Part shown: positions 34,661-44,230 of the stretch, piece after piece
How positions within the stretch are numbered: position 1 is the stretch's first letter
Layout of the letters: every line of letters starts with the position of its first letter
Assembly: GCA_905176665.1 (NCBI GenBank)
Contig: CAJINA010000157.1
Span: forward strand, 62,001-126,000
Source of the DNA: Olavius algarvensis Delta 4 endosymbiont
Lineage (GTDB): Bacteria > Desulfobacterota > Desulfobacteria > Desulfobacterales > CAJINA01
Direction of reading: 5' to 3'
DNA length: 64,000 nucleotides
Notes under the pieces: generated by a model
The model's input: the letters and a program-made list of their open reading frames with translations, nothing else
Told to the model about the DNA's origin: nothing
The model's database searches: none
Made by a program: the position numbers and the translations under genes

Positions 34661-36043
34661 CTAAAGCACCAACTCCTTGATAAACTCCGTCAACTGGTTC
34701 AAATTCTGGCACGGCCGCACTTCATGGCAATAGGACTCGTACGTGCGCATCTCACTGTCCCCGGAATACCAGAAAGGCACGCTCTCGGGATTAAGCCAGA
34801 TGACCCGGCGGCATTTTTCACGCATTTCGTCCAGGATGCCTTCCTCCGGGTTGGAGTAGTTGCTGCGGCCGTCGCCGATGATGATCAGGGTGGTCTTTTT
34901 GTTCAGGGCATCCATGTAGCCGGCCTTGAATTTGCGCAACGTGTATCCGTAATCGGTCGAACTCCCATATTCGATATCCGCTTCGTGCAGCACTTTTTCG
35001 ATGGCCTGGTTGATTTCATACGCTTCGAACAGCCGGGTGACCTCGCACAAACCGGCGATGAAGATAAAGCTGCGGACCTTGGTAAAACACTCCTGGAGCG
35101 AGTAGAGCATATTCAGCATAAATTTGGCGGAGGACCAGACCGAGCCGGAGACGTCACAGAGCACCACGATCTTCCCCTTGCGCGGTGGTTTCCGGCGACG
35201 GACAATCTCCAAGGGAATGCCCTGGTATTTGGCCGCCCGGCGCAGGGTCTTTTTAATGTCGATGGCTCCACGTTGGCGGTTGGCATAGCGCCGACTGAGC
35301 GTGTCCTTTAACTTTCTGACCAGCTGACCGATCACCGCACGCATCTGTTCGACTTCCCGCGGGGTGAGGGTGGTAAAGGCAATTTCGCCCAATTCATTGA
35401 GGTGCTTGTCCCAGTTCAGCTTTTTATTGATCGGGATATCCTCTTCCGGATTTTTCCGGCTCAGCAGGCGGCGGGCTGTATCCAGACGAGCGTTGAGATG
35501 GTTTTCTATATCCTGGCGGGTTTCCCAGTCCAACATGTCGCGCTGGTCAGCCAAAAAGGCGACTGCGGCACGGCGTGTTTTTTCAATCGCCCGCATCAAG
35601 GGAAAGCGGCGCACCAGTGAACCGAGGTTCGACCCCAGGCCGCGTCCCCCGGAATCACCCTCCGATTCGATCTCGCGGAGCAGCTCCAGATAGGCGTGGG
35701 GGTCATCGGCGAGAAAGTCCCGGATCGCCTGGTCGGCCGGCTGGCGATCTGGATCGGTGGCCAGCGATTCCAGGATCTGACGTACATTTTCAGCAACCGG
35801 CCGGGAAGCAGTGATCTCCTCGTTAATCCGCATTTCGTGGAAAAAGAGGTGGTAGAGATCATCGAACTTTTTCTGGTCGCGCAAACTCTTGGCAAAGTTT
35901 GCGCGCAATACCGCGGAAAACTGGCGTTCATCCAACGGATTGACCAGCCGTAGTTGGGCGAAGCAATCCAGGACTTCCGACGTCGAAACCCGCAGGCCGG
36001 CGGCGCGGGAAGAGGAGACAAATTTTAAGACCAGGTTTTGCAT
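34661..36043 (-). CDS. VWA domain protein, CoxE-like
   Basis: The 460-residue protein has a helical N-terminal half and a C-terminal von Willebrand A domain. The metal-ion site (MIDAS) is seen as LCDVSGSVWSSAKFML (DxSxS), followed by the TDYGYTLRKF threonine and IIGDGRSNYSNPEE. It matches the CoxE/YehP-type proteins that pair with MoxR AAA ATPases, and the moxR-like gene lies 128 bases upstream on the same strand. Such pairs assist the assembly or cofactor insertion of metal enzymes in the cytoplasm, but the client is not evident. Confidence 0.85.
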   Translation of the reverse strand: MQNLVLKFVSSSRAAGLRVSTSEVLDCFAQLRLVNPLDERQFSAVLRANFAKSLRDQKKFDDLYHLFFHEMRINEEITASRPVAENVRQILESLATDPDRQPADQAIRDFLADDPHAYLELLREIESEGDSGGRGLGSNLGSLVRRFPLMRAIEKTRRAAVAFLADQRDMLDWETRQDIENHLNARLDTARRLLSRKNPEEDIPINKKLNWDKHLNELGEIAFTTLTPREVEQMRAVIGQLVRKLKDTLSRRYANRQRGAIDIKKTLRRAAKYQGIPLEIVRRRKPPRKGKIVVLCDVSGSVWSSAKFMLNMLYSLQECFTKVRSFIFIAGLCEVTRLFEAYEINQAIEKVLHEADIEYGSSTDYGYTLRKFKAGYMDALNKKTTLIIIGDGRSNYSNPEEGILDEMREKCRRVIWLNPESVPFWYSGDSEMRTYESYCHEVRPCQNLNQLTEFIKELVL

Positions 36044-36067
36044 GGCAGCACAGGCATCCTAAGGATC

Positions 36068-36163
36068 GTCATGCCGGTGAAAGCCGGTATTCAGGAAACG
36101 ACTGGATACCGGATCAAAAGAGCCTGCCCTGGACATGATTCGGGGTCCGGCATGACGGTTTTA
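36068..36163. repeat. Family C intergenic repeat
   Basis: The 96 bp unit is framed by GTCATGCCGGTGAAAGCCGG and, inverted, CCGGCATGAC. It contains ACTGGATACCGGATCAA, the same word seen in the copy at 13434-13528. It lies between the moxR-like and VWA genes, which are otherwise co-directional, so transcripts reading through would carry a hairpin between the two. Confidence 0.6.
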
Positions 36164-36171
36164 TGGAGCGC

Positions 36172-37089
36172 TTATTGATTTACAACCTTTGCAATGTTCT
36201 CCTTTACCAGATCTGCATCCGCCCGGTATTTAACAATCGTATTGAGGGTGTCTTTGACGATTTCCGGGGAAAGGTCCTCCACCTGCAGGGCGATCAGTGA
36301 TTGCGCCCAGTCGAGCGTCTCTGAAATGGAAGGCCCTTTTTTCAGATCCAGATCACGGATGGCCCGGATGGCGCTGACCACCTGGTCGGCCAGGGCTTCA
36401 CTGATGCGGGGTACTTTCAGCAAGACAATTTTTCTTTCCAGTTCCAGGGCCGGGTAATCGATGTAGAGGTGGAGACACCTTCGTTTCAGGGCATCGCTCA
36501 TGTCGCGGAAATTGTTGGAGGTCAGAAATACAAAGGGGATATTGACCGCCTGCCGGGTACCCAGTTCAGGGATGGATATCTGGAAATCGCTCAATATCTC
36601 CAGTAGAAATGCCTCGAATTCAGGGTCGGATTTGTCGACTTCATCCACGAGCAGGACCACCGGCTCCGGAGCCGAAATTGCTTGTAGCAAGGGGCGCGGC
36701 TGGATGAACCGCTCGGAAAAAAAGGCATCCTCCTGGGTGGCGATCCGATCGGCCGCCTCTGTTAAAGTGGCCGCTCCCACCATGAGTTCACCGGTTTTTT
36801 CCTTTAGGATTTGCGTATAGAGCAGCTGTTTGGAGTATTCCCATTCGTATAGCGCCTTGGCTTCATCAAGCCCTTCATAGCATTGCAGACGAATCAGCTG
36901 CCGGTTCAGGCCGGTTGCCACGGCTTTGGCCAATTCGGTTTTGCCGACCCCGGCCGGACCCTCAACCAGAATGGGTTTTTGGGTTGCGGCTGCCAGGTAC
37001 ACGACCGTGGTTATTTCACGGGAGCAGATGTAGTCGGCTCCCTCCAGTTTTAATTTCACATCATCAACGTTCGTAAACATCATAACCAC
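36172..37089 (-). CDS. MoxR-family AAA+ ATPase
   Basis: The 305-residue protein has the Walker A VEGPAGVGKTELAKAV and Walker B LLVDEVDKSDPEFEAFLLEIL of MoxR ATPases. The sensor 1 asparagine occurs in FLTSNNFRDMSDALKRRCLHLYIDYP, a MoxR signature. These ATPases act with VWA proteins as remodelling chaperones. The VWA gene follows on the same strand, and the MarR-type gene precedes it by only 11 bases, so MarR probably controls the pair. Confidence 0.9.
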   Translation of the reverse strand: MVMMFTNVDDVKLKLEGADYICSREITTVVYLAAATQKPILVEGPAGVGKTELAKAVATGLNRQLIRLQCYEGLDEAKALYEWEYSKQLLYTQILKEKTGELMVGAATLTEAADRIATQEDAFFSERFIQPRPLLQAISAPEPVVLLVDEVDKSDPEFEAFLLEILSDFQISIPELGTRQAVNIPFVFLTSNNFRDMSDALKRRCLHLYIDYPALELERKIVLLKVPRISEALADQVVSAIRAIRDLDLKKGPSISETLDWAQSLIALQVEDLSPEIVKDTLNTIVKYRADADLVKENIAKVVNQ

Positions 37090-37100
37090 CTATCTATGGT

Positions 37101-37526
37101 TCATTTTGAAAATTTTTCCATCAGGTTGTTTAAGACTTTTTTAAAGGTCTCGATATCTTTCTTTGAGAAGCCGGATTTAATGTCATCGTTGACCCGTTTG
37201 ATGGTAACATATGCCCGGTCGATCTCGTCTGTGCCCTTTGCCGTAATGCGGATCAGAAACGTGCGTCGGTCATTGGGATTGGCAGTTCGCTTGGCCAGGC
37301 CCGATTTTTCAAGCCGATCCACCAGGCCGGTGATGGCTGAGTTGTCGATGGCCAGGATCCGGCTAAGCTGCGTCATGGTGTGGCCTTTTTGGCGCAAAAG
37401 GAATAGAATACCGGCCTGGACCGGTGTGATCGTCGTATCACTGGTTATCAACTCCTTTTTCAGATACGACATCAGCGCGTGCTGGGCACGCGACAATAAG
37501 TAAATCAGGCGATCATCATAGGGCAT
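37101..37526 (-). CDS. MarR-family transcriptional regulator (second)
   Basis: The 141-residue protein has the MarR winged helix: MTQLSRILAIDNSAITGLVDRLEKSGLAKRTANPNDRRTF, with the NPNDRR wing. GGAGGAGG precedes the ATG. It is the first gene of the MarR-MoxR-VWA run, 11 bases before moxR. Two TTGA-type palindromes immediately upstream (37545-37573) would let it control its own operon. The inducer is unknown. Confidence 0.87.
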   Translation of the reverse strand: MPYDDRLIYLLSRAQHALMSYLKKELITSDTTITPVQAGILFLLRQKGHTMTQLSRILAIDNSAITGLVDRLEKSGLAKRTANPNDRRTFLIRITAKGTDEIDRAYVTIKRVNDDIKSGFSKKDIETFKKVLNNLMEKFSK

Positions 37527-37544
37527 GGGGCCTCCTCCGGTTTA

Positions 37545-37573
37545 TTTGACACCATCAAATGTTGACATATCAA
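37545..37573. promoter_or_regulatory. Two tandem palindromes, candidate MarR operator
   Basis: TTTGACACCATCAAA (37545-37559) and TTGACATATCAA (37562-37573) have inverted TTGA/TCAA half sites at similar spacing. They lie 19-47 bases upstream of the MarR ATG, where the promoter must be. Symmetry and position fit autoregulation by the adjacent MarR protein; no direct proof is visible. Confidence 0.5.
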
Positions 37574-37632
37574 ACAAACGGGTTGGCGTAAATACCTTTC
37601 AGGCCGGGCCGATTGCGCTTGCAAAGCTGCGC

Positions 37633-40161
37633 TCAGGTTTCGTCAGGTTCCAGCGGTAGGGTAATGGTAAACCGGGCGCCCTTGCCCGGCTTCGAATCCA
37701 CCGTCATGGAGCCGTTGTGATTTTCGGTGATGATGAAGTAGGAGACCGACAACCCCAGGCCCGTGCCGACGCCAACGCGTTTGGTCGTGAAGAAAGGTTC
37801 AAAGGCGCGTTTGCGGGTGGCGTCATCCATGCCCGGGCCATTGTCCTCGATTTCAATGTCTAGGTGCCCCCGGTTGCGGCGGATGCGCAGGGTCAGCAGG
37901 GGCGGTTTGCCAGACGGGATATGGCTGGCCATGGCCTGGGCGCCGTTTTTCAGGATATTGAGAAAGACTTGCTGCAGCTGGCTGCCTTCACAGGTGATCT
38001 GCGGAAGCCCCTTTTCATACTCCCGGCGGATTTCGATCTGCCGAAAGTCATATTTCTTTTTGAGATCGTAATCATTGGATGCCAACTCTACGGTTTTATC
38101 CAGCAGTTCCGGCAGGCTGTGCCGTTTGAGGCTTGAACCGCTCCGGCGGCTGAAGGAGAGCATGTTGTCGACGATTCGGACCGCCCGGGTGCCTGATTCA
38201 ATGACCGCATCGATCATGGGGGGCAGCCCTCTTTTCTGCATGTATCGTTCCAGGGCTTCGAATTCAATGCCGCATTCTATGGCGGTATCTATGTTTTTGG
38301 GGATATTGCCGGCCAACCGATTACGCAGCACCTGCACATTCTGCAGGATACCGGCCAAAGGATTGTTGATTTCATGGGCCATCCCGGCGGCCAGGCCGCC
38401 CACTGAGAGCATTTTCTCCGATTGCACCATCATATCTTCGATCCGGACCCGGTCCGTTACATCGTCCATGCGGATAACCGCGCCTTCAACCCCGTTGGCA
38501 ACCAGGGGATAGACGGTTACATCCGAAAAGCATGTCTGGCCATCTTGTACATGCAGGACTTTGGAGTCGGACTGGGGCATCCTGGTCTGAATCGCGGTTT
38601 GGACTTTTTCCATTGCATCGGCCAGCAGGGGAAAAATGGCGGACAGCCGTTTACCATGTGCTTCGTTTGGTTTGACGCCGGTCAGGTCCTCCGCGCCCAT
38701 GTTCCAATGGGTGATGTGGCCTTCCAGGTCTACGCCGACGACTACGGACGGCATGGAATTGATGATATTCTGGACATAGTTTCTTTCGCGGTTCAAATCG
38801 GCGGTAGCCCGAAAGAGCGCGTCGGACATTTCGTTGAACGATGATGCCAGACGGCCCAGTTCATCCCGGGCATAGACCGGTACTTTATAGTCCAGCTGAC
38901 CGCCGGCGATGAATTTGACGCCGTCCATCAGTTTTTTCAAAGGGCGGTGGACAAGGTGCTGCACTGTTAGATAGATGAGGGCCCAGGCCAGAAGCAGGGC
39001 CACAAGGCCGGTAATGATGATCTCTTTAAAGAGCGTTTCAATCAGTCTGTTCAACGTCGAAGCCGGACTGAACGTCATGGCTTCCAGGCTTTGGGCTTCC
39101 GTACCCGGAAACAGGAGAGTCTGCCTGGAATAAAAATATTTCAGGTTGCCGACCATGGCCGTCTTCTCGTCTTGTATGGAAATATCCGAATTGAGCACGG
39201 GCAGGCTGGTCACCAGCAGTTCTCCGTCTTGGGCGATACCCACGTAAGTGCCCAGCAGGTTTTGGATCTGGTCCATGGTAGATACATCCAACCGTTGGTC
39301 CACAACCAGGATGCCAACGGCGGTCCCCTGGTCGGCAAACGTATCCGGGTTGGCCATGGGCGCCTGGATGGCATAGGACGTCCGGATAATCGGTACGCCG
39401 TCATCCAGTACAATTTTGGAGGAAGGCAGGGTAATGCTCTCCCGCGAATATTCAAAAAAATCCGATCGCTTGGCGCCTGCTTGGACGTTGAAGCCGGAAC
39501 TCCGGTAGAACGAGTCCGCGGACTGCGAATAAACAGTGCTGATACCGATGTCTTCCTGGGGGGGCGGTTTGAACTTATCCGCGTCGATATACCGCAGGAC
39601 GCGGTCGGCCACATCGATCCGGTCCTTGAATTGCATGACATACAATCTGTTCGGGGTGATACTGAAGGATAAAACCGGTTGTGCTCCGGCGATTAGATCA
39701 AACGGTGAGACAATGTAATAGTGCAGGGCGCTAAATTCGTTGAGCGGCAACAGGGGCTGGAGCAAGTTGAGCAAATGCATCTGCGCTTGAAGATAATAGA
39801 TCATCTCATCTTCTTCGATGTTTTTGGCCAGCAAGGAGCGATCCGAGGCATAATAGGGACCCATTTGTGAAATTTGACGGACCTGTTCCATAAAGCGCCG
39901 ATTTTCATTCATACTTTTAACAAAGCGGCCGGCCTTGTTTTCGATTTCTATGATCCGGTTGGACAGGATCCCGGACATTTTGCGTAGTTCGCTCTGGGTA
40001 GTATCGGTGAGGTGGTTGAAGATGGATAACCCGCTGACCACGGATATGGAGACAGTGAAGACTATCAGCAGGGTCAGCACGGGGAGCAGTATTTTGTTAC
40101 TGATACTGACACCCACTGAAACGTGGTTCACCTGCTCTTTATTTGTGTCTGTTGGGGCCAT
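37633..40161 (-). CDS. Membrane sensor histidine kinase (HAMP-PAS-HisKA-HATPase)
   Basis: The 842-residue protein has a first membrane helix at about 24-48, a large periplasmic sensor region of about 330 residues, a second helix (ITGLVALLLAWALIYLTVQHL), and HAMP, PAS (NIINSMPSVVVGVDLEGHIT), HisKA and HATPase domains. The phosphorylated histidine is H596 in GMAHEINNPLAG; the N box NILKNGAQAM and G1 box DNGPGMD complete the ATP site. No response regulator is nearby. The solute-binding protein gene ends 21 bases upstream on the same strand, suggesting that the binding protein reports ligand to this kinase. Confidence 0.9.
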   Translation of the reverse strand: MAPTDTNKEQVNHVSVGVSISNKILLPVLTLLIVFTVSISVVSGLSIFNHLTDTTQSELRKMSGILSNRIIEIENKAGRFVKSMNENRRFMEQVRQISQMGPYYASDRSLLAKNIEEDEMIYYLQAQMHLLNLLQPLLPLNEFSALHYYIVSPFDLIAGAQPVLSFSITPNRLYVMQFKDRIDVADRVLRYIDADKFKPPPQEDIGISTVYSQSADSFYRSSGFNVQAGAKRSDFFEYSRESITLPSSKIVLDDGVPIIRTSYAIQAPMANPDTFADQGTAVGILVVDQRLDVSTMDQIQNLLGTYVGIAQDGELLVTSLPVLNSDISIQDEKTAMVGNLKYFYSRQTLLFPGTEAQSLEAMTFSPASTLNRLIETLFKEIIITGLVALLLAWALIYLTVQHLVHRPLKKLMDGVKFIAGGQLDYKVPVYARDELGRLASSFNEMSDALFRATADLNRERNYVQNIINSMPSVVVGVDLEGHITHWNMGAEDLTGVKPNEAHGKRLSAIFPLLADAMEKVQTAIQTRMPQSDSKVLHVQDGQTCFSDVTVYPLVANGVEGAVIRMDDVTDRVRIEDMMVQSEKMLSVGGLAAGMAHEINNPLAGILQNVQVLRNRLAGNIPKNIDTAIECGIEFEALERYMQKRGLPPMIDAVIESGTRAVRIVDNMLSFSRRSGSSLKRHSLPELLDKTVELASNDYDLKKKYDFRQIEIRREYEKGLPQITCEGSQLQQVFLNILKNGAQAMASHIPSGKPPLLTLRIRRNRGHLDIEIEDNGPGMDDATRKRAFEPFFTTKRVGVGTGLGLSVSYFIITENHNGSMTVDSKPGKGARFTITLPLEPDET

Positions 40162-40182
40162 ATTTTACGCGCTATGTGTGCA

Positions 40183-41898
40183 TTACTTCCATTGGCGAAT
40201 CAAATCATCATAGGCAATCGTAACCGGCTTGGGCCTTTTTCGAAAAGGTTTTGGCGACCCCGGCTGCTGCAGCCAATGCGCCTCGCTTTGTTTTGCGTTG
40301 AGACGCGGAGAAAACCGGGCCAGCCGCATTTTGTCCATCAGCGCATCCTGGGCAGCCGCAATATTGTCCATCGCTTGTTTCGGTGTAATCCGGCCGTTGA
40401 TCGTTTTCGCGATGTTGGGCCACCAGACAGCCGATAGGGCCGGGTAGTGGGGCACATTCGGGCCGGTGTCCGTCCATTTTTTCTCTTCCGGAGAGCGGTA
40501 GAAGTCGATCAATCCACCCCATTTATACTTGACCGGATCAAGGTGTTTGGAGAAAACCGTTGATCTGCGGACCGGCGTACCGCCGACGAGAAATTTTTTC
40601 AGAGATACGGTTTTCGACACACAGAACTGGGCCCAGAGCCAGGCCATGGCCCTTTTCTGCCCCTTGATGCTGCGGGGAATCGTCCAGCTGCCGGCATCCT
40701 GGTAGCCCACTTTCATGCCTTCGTCCCACTAGCGGCCGTGGGGTGTGGGTGCTACCCGCCATTTCGGGCGGCCGTCCGGGTAGACTACGGGACTGCCCGG
40801 TCGATGGAAATCTTCATGCGACAACCAGGTGATGTATTGAAAAATTTTTTGGGCGATATCACCGCGCGATGCCTTGGGGCCGGCGTCTACCCACCGCCAG
40901 CCGGCTGCTTCCGGCGGTGCATAATCCTGCAGCCACTTGACATACTTGGTCAGGGCATAGACGGCTGCCGGGCTGTTGAGGGCACCACCGCGGGCCACGG
41001 AAGAGCCGACCGGTATATTGCCCTCAACCCGGATTCCCCACTCGTCCACGGGAAGACCATTGGGCAGGCCCCGGTCGCCCACGCCGGCGATAGAAAGCCA
41101 GGCGTCGGTGAAGCGCCACCCCAGGGAAGGTGACTTCTTCCCGTAGTCCAGGTGACCATAGACCTTCCGGCCGTCAATGACCCGGCCGGTAAAGAACGCG
41201 GCAATATCCTCGTAAGCGGCCCAATTCACCGGGACCCCAAGTTCATAGCCGTAGGCGTCCTTGAACGCTTTTTTAATATCCGGTCGTGTAAACCAGTCGT
41301 ACCGAAACCAGTATAGATTGGCGAACTGCTGGTCAGGCAGCTGCAGTTGATTGCCCTCGTAATCCTGCCCAAACTCCAGGTTTAAGAAATCATTCAAGTC
41401 CAGGCCGGGATTTGTATAAGCCCGGCCTTCTTTCTGCATGTAATCCGTCAGATTGACGACGGCCCGGCTGCGCAGGTGGGTCCCGACCAGGTCCGCATCG
41501 TTGACATAGATATCATACAGGCTCTTGCCGGTTTTAAGTTGCTCCATGATGCGCTGGACAACGGAACCCTCACCGATGATTTCATGGGTCACCGTGATAC
41601 CGGTGATTTCCTGGAAGGCAACGGCCAGAACATCCCGTTCCCAGAAATGGGTTTTGATATCCTCGGCCGTCGAGCGGATTTTTTTGCCCCTGAAGGGCCG
41701 GGCCGTGTCGGCGAACCACTGCAGTTTAGCCAGCGCCGCTTCGCGGGAAAGCACGGAAGGCTGGAAATGGGCGACCCATTTAGCCATGATTTCATCGTTG
41801 GTTGCGGCCGCCCGGGCTGCAGGGTAGATACCTGCCATAAGCGTCCCTATACAGGCGATGAACAGGTAAAGACATGGTTTAATATAGCCGCACCCCAT
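40183..41898 (-). pseudogene. Periplasmic solute-binding protein with in-frame amber codon
   Basis: The start at MGCGYIKPCLYLF has AGGGGAGGGAG upstream and a signal peptide ending AARA. The full frame of 571 codons matches the large ABC solute-binding proteins related to glycerol/sugar binders. A TAG at 40729-40731 interrupts it: ...VAPTPHGR-TAG-WDEGMKVGYQDAGSWT..., and the frame continues unchanged for 177 residues. Related proteins have tyrosine there (HGPYW, from memory), so one base (TAC to TAG) explains the stop. Downstream codon use still looks coding. It could be a recent pseudogene, a read-through gene or a sequencing error. The histidine kinase gene follows in the same operon; no permease is adjacent. 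Confidence 0.8.
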
Positions 41899-42134
41899 TT
41901 GCGAGTAACTCCCTCCCCTGAGTGTCGATGTTCCTGGCAGGTTTTCAGTATCTTGACAGTTTACTATAAAAATACAGATTTTCAAAAATTTTATGTCGAT
42001 CGGCAACCGACCGCCGCGGTGGATGGACAGTTGTGCAGTAAAAGCTTGCCGCCGCAACGCAAGATGATCTAAAGTAAATAACTCGCTAAGCAAATTTTCA
42101 ATCCTATTAATGTTGATAAACAGACAGGCAGACA

Positions 42135-43229
42135 ATGACCGTTGAACACCAAATAGCAGACCTCACCACCGAGTTAATCAAGATTCCCACCACCCACTCA
42201 CGGCCGGAGGAAATCAAGCGCTGCGCCGATTTTATTGAAGATTGGCTATCCCGGCGGGATATCGAATATTCGCGCTATGACAACAACGGGATACCGGCGA
42301 TTACTGTATTGCCGCGACCGCAGGCCACCGAAATCCTGTTGATGGCCCATTTCGACGTCGTGGATGCCCAGGACGAATCTCAATTTAACCCCCATATAGA
42401 AGATGGCCGGCTTTACGGCCGTGGTGCCGTCGATGACAAATACGCGGTCGCGCTCGCGCTTCTCCTGTTTCACAACCGGCTGGAGCGCATTCGCCAGGCC
42501 GGCGGGGACCAAAGCGACATGTGCTTTGGTCTGCTGGTGAACGGAGACGAGGAGATCGGGGGCGCCAACGGCGCCAAGGCTGTGCTGAAAGACATAGAAC
42601 TAGATTTTTGCCTGGCCCTGGACGGCGGCTCGCCCGAGAAAATTATTACCAAGGAAAAAGGGGTTCTGCAGGTGCGGTTGACCGCGCGGGGTAAAGGCGC
42701 GCACGCAGCCCGACCCTGGTTGGGGCAAAATGCCTTTGATAGTCTGGTAGCGGATTACCAGGCGCTTCAACAGCAGTTTGCCGACCGGACTTCCGATCAC
42801 TGGCACAAGACCATGGTTCTGAGCAATTGCCGGGTCGGTGATGGTTCGATTAACATTGTGCCGAGCGAGGCGACCGCCACCCTTGATATTCGCTATACCG
42901 AGCACGACGATCCCGACGCCATCCTGGCCGCTATTGAAACGGCGGCGGCCTCGGAAGTGATGCTCCTTGGGAAGGAACCGCTCTTCATCGGTGGGGCATC
43001 AACTTATCTGGACACCCTGGTGGCCTGTGTACCGGGGGTGAGTGTCGGGTTTGAACACGGCGCCTCCGATGCCCGCTTTCTAACCGCCCGCGGGATTCCC
43101 GGTGTTGTCTGGGGCGCTTTAGGTGAAATGTCCCAGCATGCGGCCAACGAGCACGTGGTCATCGCAAGCCTGGGCGCGGTTTACGACCGCCTGGATAAAT
43201 TCATCACCGCCATCGAGGAAAGATCATGA
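42135..43229 (+). CDS. M20-family peptidase (dipeptidase/deacylase)
   Basis: The 364-residue protein has the two-zinc site of the M20/M25/M40 family: LMAHFDVVDAQ (His and Asp), GRLYGRGAVDDKYAVALALL (bridging Asp), and NGDEEIGGANGAK (catalytic and metal Glu residues). The lid domain with GKGAHAARPWLGQNAF supplies the usual His. It heads a peptide-uptake operon (its last bases overlap dppD as ATGA), so it most likely hydrolyses imported di- or oligopeptides in the cytoplasm. A divergent gene for a solute-binding protein lies 236 bases away. Confidence 0.9.
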   Translation: MTVEHQIADLTTELIKIPTTHSRPEEIKRCADFIEDWLSRRDIEYSRYDNNGIPAITVLPRPQATEILLMAHFDVVDAQDESQFNPHIEDGRLYGRGAVDDKYAVALALLLFHNRLERIRQAGGDQSDMCFGLLVNGDEEIGGANGAKAVLKDIELDFCLALDGGSPEKIITKEKGVLQVRLTARGKGAHAARPWLGQNAFDSLVADYQALQQQFADRTSDHWHKTMVLSNCRVGDGSINIVPSEATATLDIRYTEHDDPDAILAAIETAAASEVMLLGKEPLFIGGASTYLDTLVACVPGVSVGFEHGASDARFLTARGIPGVVWGALGEMSQHAANEHVVIASLGAVYDRLDKFITAIEERS

Positions 43230-44230
43230 CGGTTGCCGCGGATCACCTGTTGGAAGTTCGTGATCTCAAAACCTATTTTTATACCTATGAAGGCACTGCC
43301 CAGGCGGTGGACGGTGTTTCTTACTACCTGGACCGCGGCGAAGCCCTGGGCATTGTGGGCGAATCCGGGTGTGGTAAATCGGTCACCGCCTCCAGTATCA
43401 TGCGCATTGTCCCCGATCCGCCGGGCCGGATTGTTTCCGGAGAGATCCTGCTGCACGGGCAGGACCTGGTGCAACTCAGTCAAAAAGAGATGCGGCGCAT
43501 CCGCGGACGTCGGGTCGCCATGATTTTTCAGGAGCCGATGTCCTCCCTGAACCCGGTATTTACTATCGGAGACCAGATTGCCGAGATGTTCACCCTCCAC
43601 AAGGGGATGGGCAAACGGGCTGCGCTGGACGCCGCGGCCGACATGCTGGACCGGGTCCAGATACCCGCCCCGCGGCAGCGGGTGTCTGAATACCCCCATC
43701 AGCTCTCGGGGGGCATGCGGCAGCGGGCCATGATTGCCATGGCCCTGGCCTGCGAACCGGAACTGCTGATTGCCGATGAACCGACCACGGCGCTGGATGT
43801 AACCGTACAGGCCCAGATTCTCGACCTGATGCTCAATCTCAAGGAGGATCTGGGTACCGCCATTCAGATGATTACCCATGATCTGGGGGTCATCGCTGAA
43901 ATGGCCGATCGCATCGTGGTCATGTATGCCGGTCGGGTCGTTGAAGAAGCGTCTACCGTCGAGTTATTTAAGAACACGCTGCACCCTTACACTCAGGGGT
44001 TGTTGGACTCTATTCCCCTGCTGGGCAGCCGCACAGCCGGTGAGCAACGGAAGCTCAATGAAATAGAGGGGATGGTGCCGAGCCTGTATGGCCTTCCACG
44101 GGGCTGTAAATTCCAAGCCCGCTGTCCCCAGGTCATGCAGATCTGTACCGAACGGGAACCCGGGTTGGAAACTGCGGCAGATGAACATGCCGTGCGCTGC
44201 TGGCTGCACATCGATCATGGAGCGCCATGA
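43226..44230 (+). CDS. dppD: Peptide ABC transporter ATP-binding protein DppD
   Basis: The 334-residue protein has Walker [16 protein letters not shown], the ABC signature [19 protein letters not shown] and Walker [20 protein letters not shown]. The C-terminal oligopeptide-transporter extension, with cysteines in [17 protein letters not shown], is the mark of the OppD/DppD group, where it binds a [4Fe-4S] cluster in some members. It powers peptide import as a heterodimer with DppF. It overlaps the M20 peptidase gene and the dppF gene by four bases each. Confidence 0.94.
   Translation: MTVAADHLLEVRDLKTYFYTYEGTAQAVDGVSYYLDRGEALGIVGESGCGKSVTASSIMRIVPDPPGRIVSGEILLHGQDLVQLSQKEMRRIRGRRVAMIFQEPMSSLNPVFTIGDQIAEMFTLHKGMGKRAALDAAADMLDRVQIPAPRQRVSEYPHQLSGGMRQRAMIAMALACEPELLIADEPTTALDVTVQAQILDLMLNLKEDLGTAIQMITHDLGVIAEMADRIVVMYAGRVVEEASTVELFKNTLHPYTQGLLDSIPLLGSRTAGEQRKLNEIEGMVPSLYGLPRGCKFQARCPQVMQICTEREPGLETAADEHAVRCWLHIDHGAP

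Noticed and set aside
40183-41898. Pyrrolysine decoding of the amber codon
   Set aside because: Other genes in the window end in TAG, the expected residue is tyrosine by analogy, and no pyl gene is visible. Pyrrolysine is typical of methylamine methyltransferases, not binding proteins.
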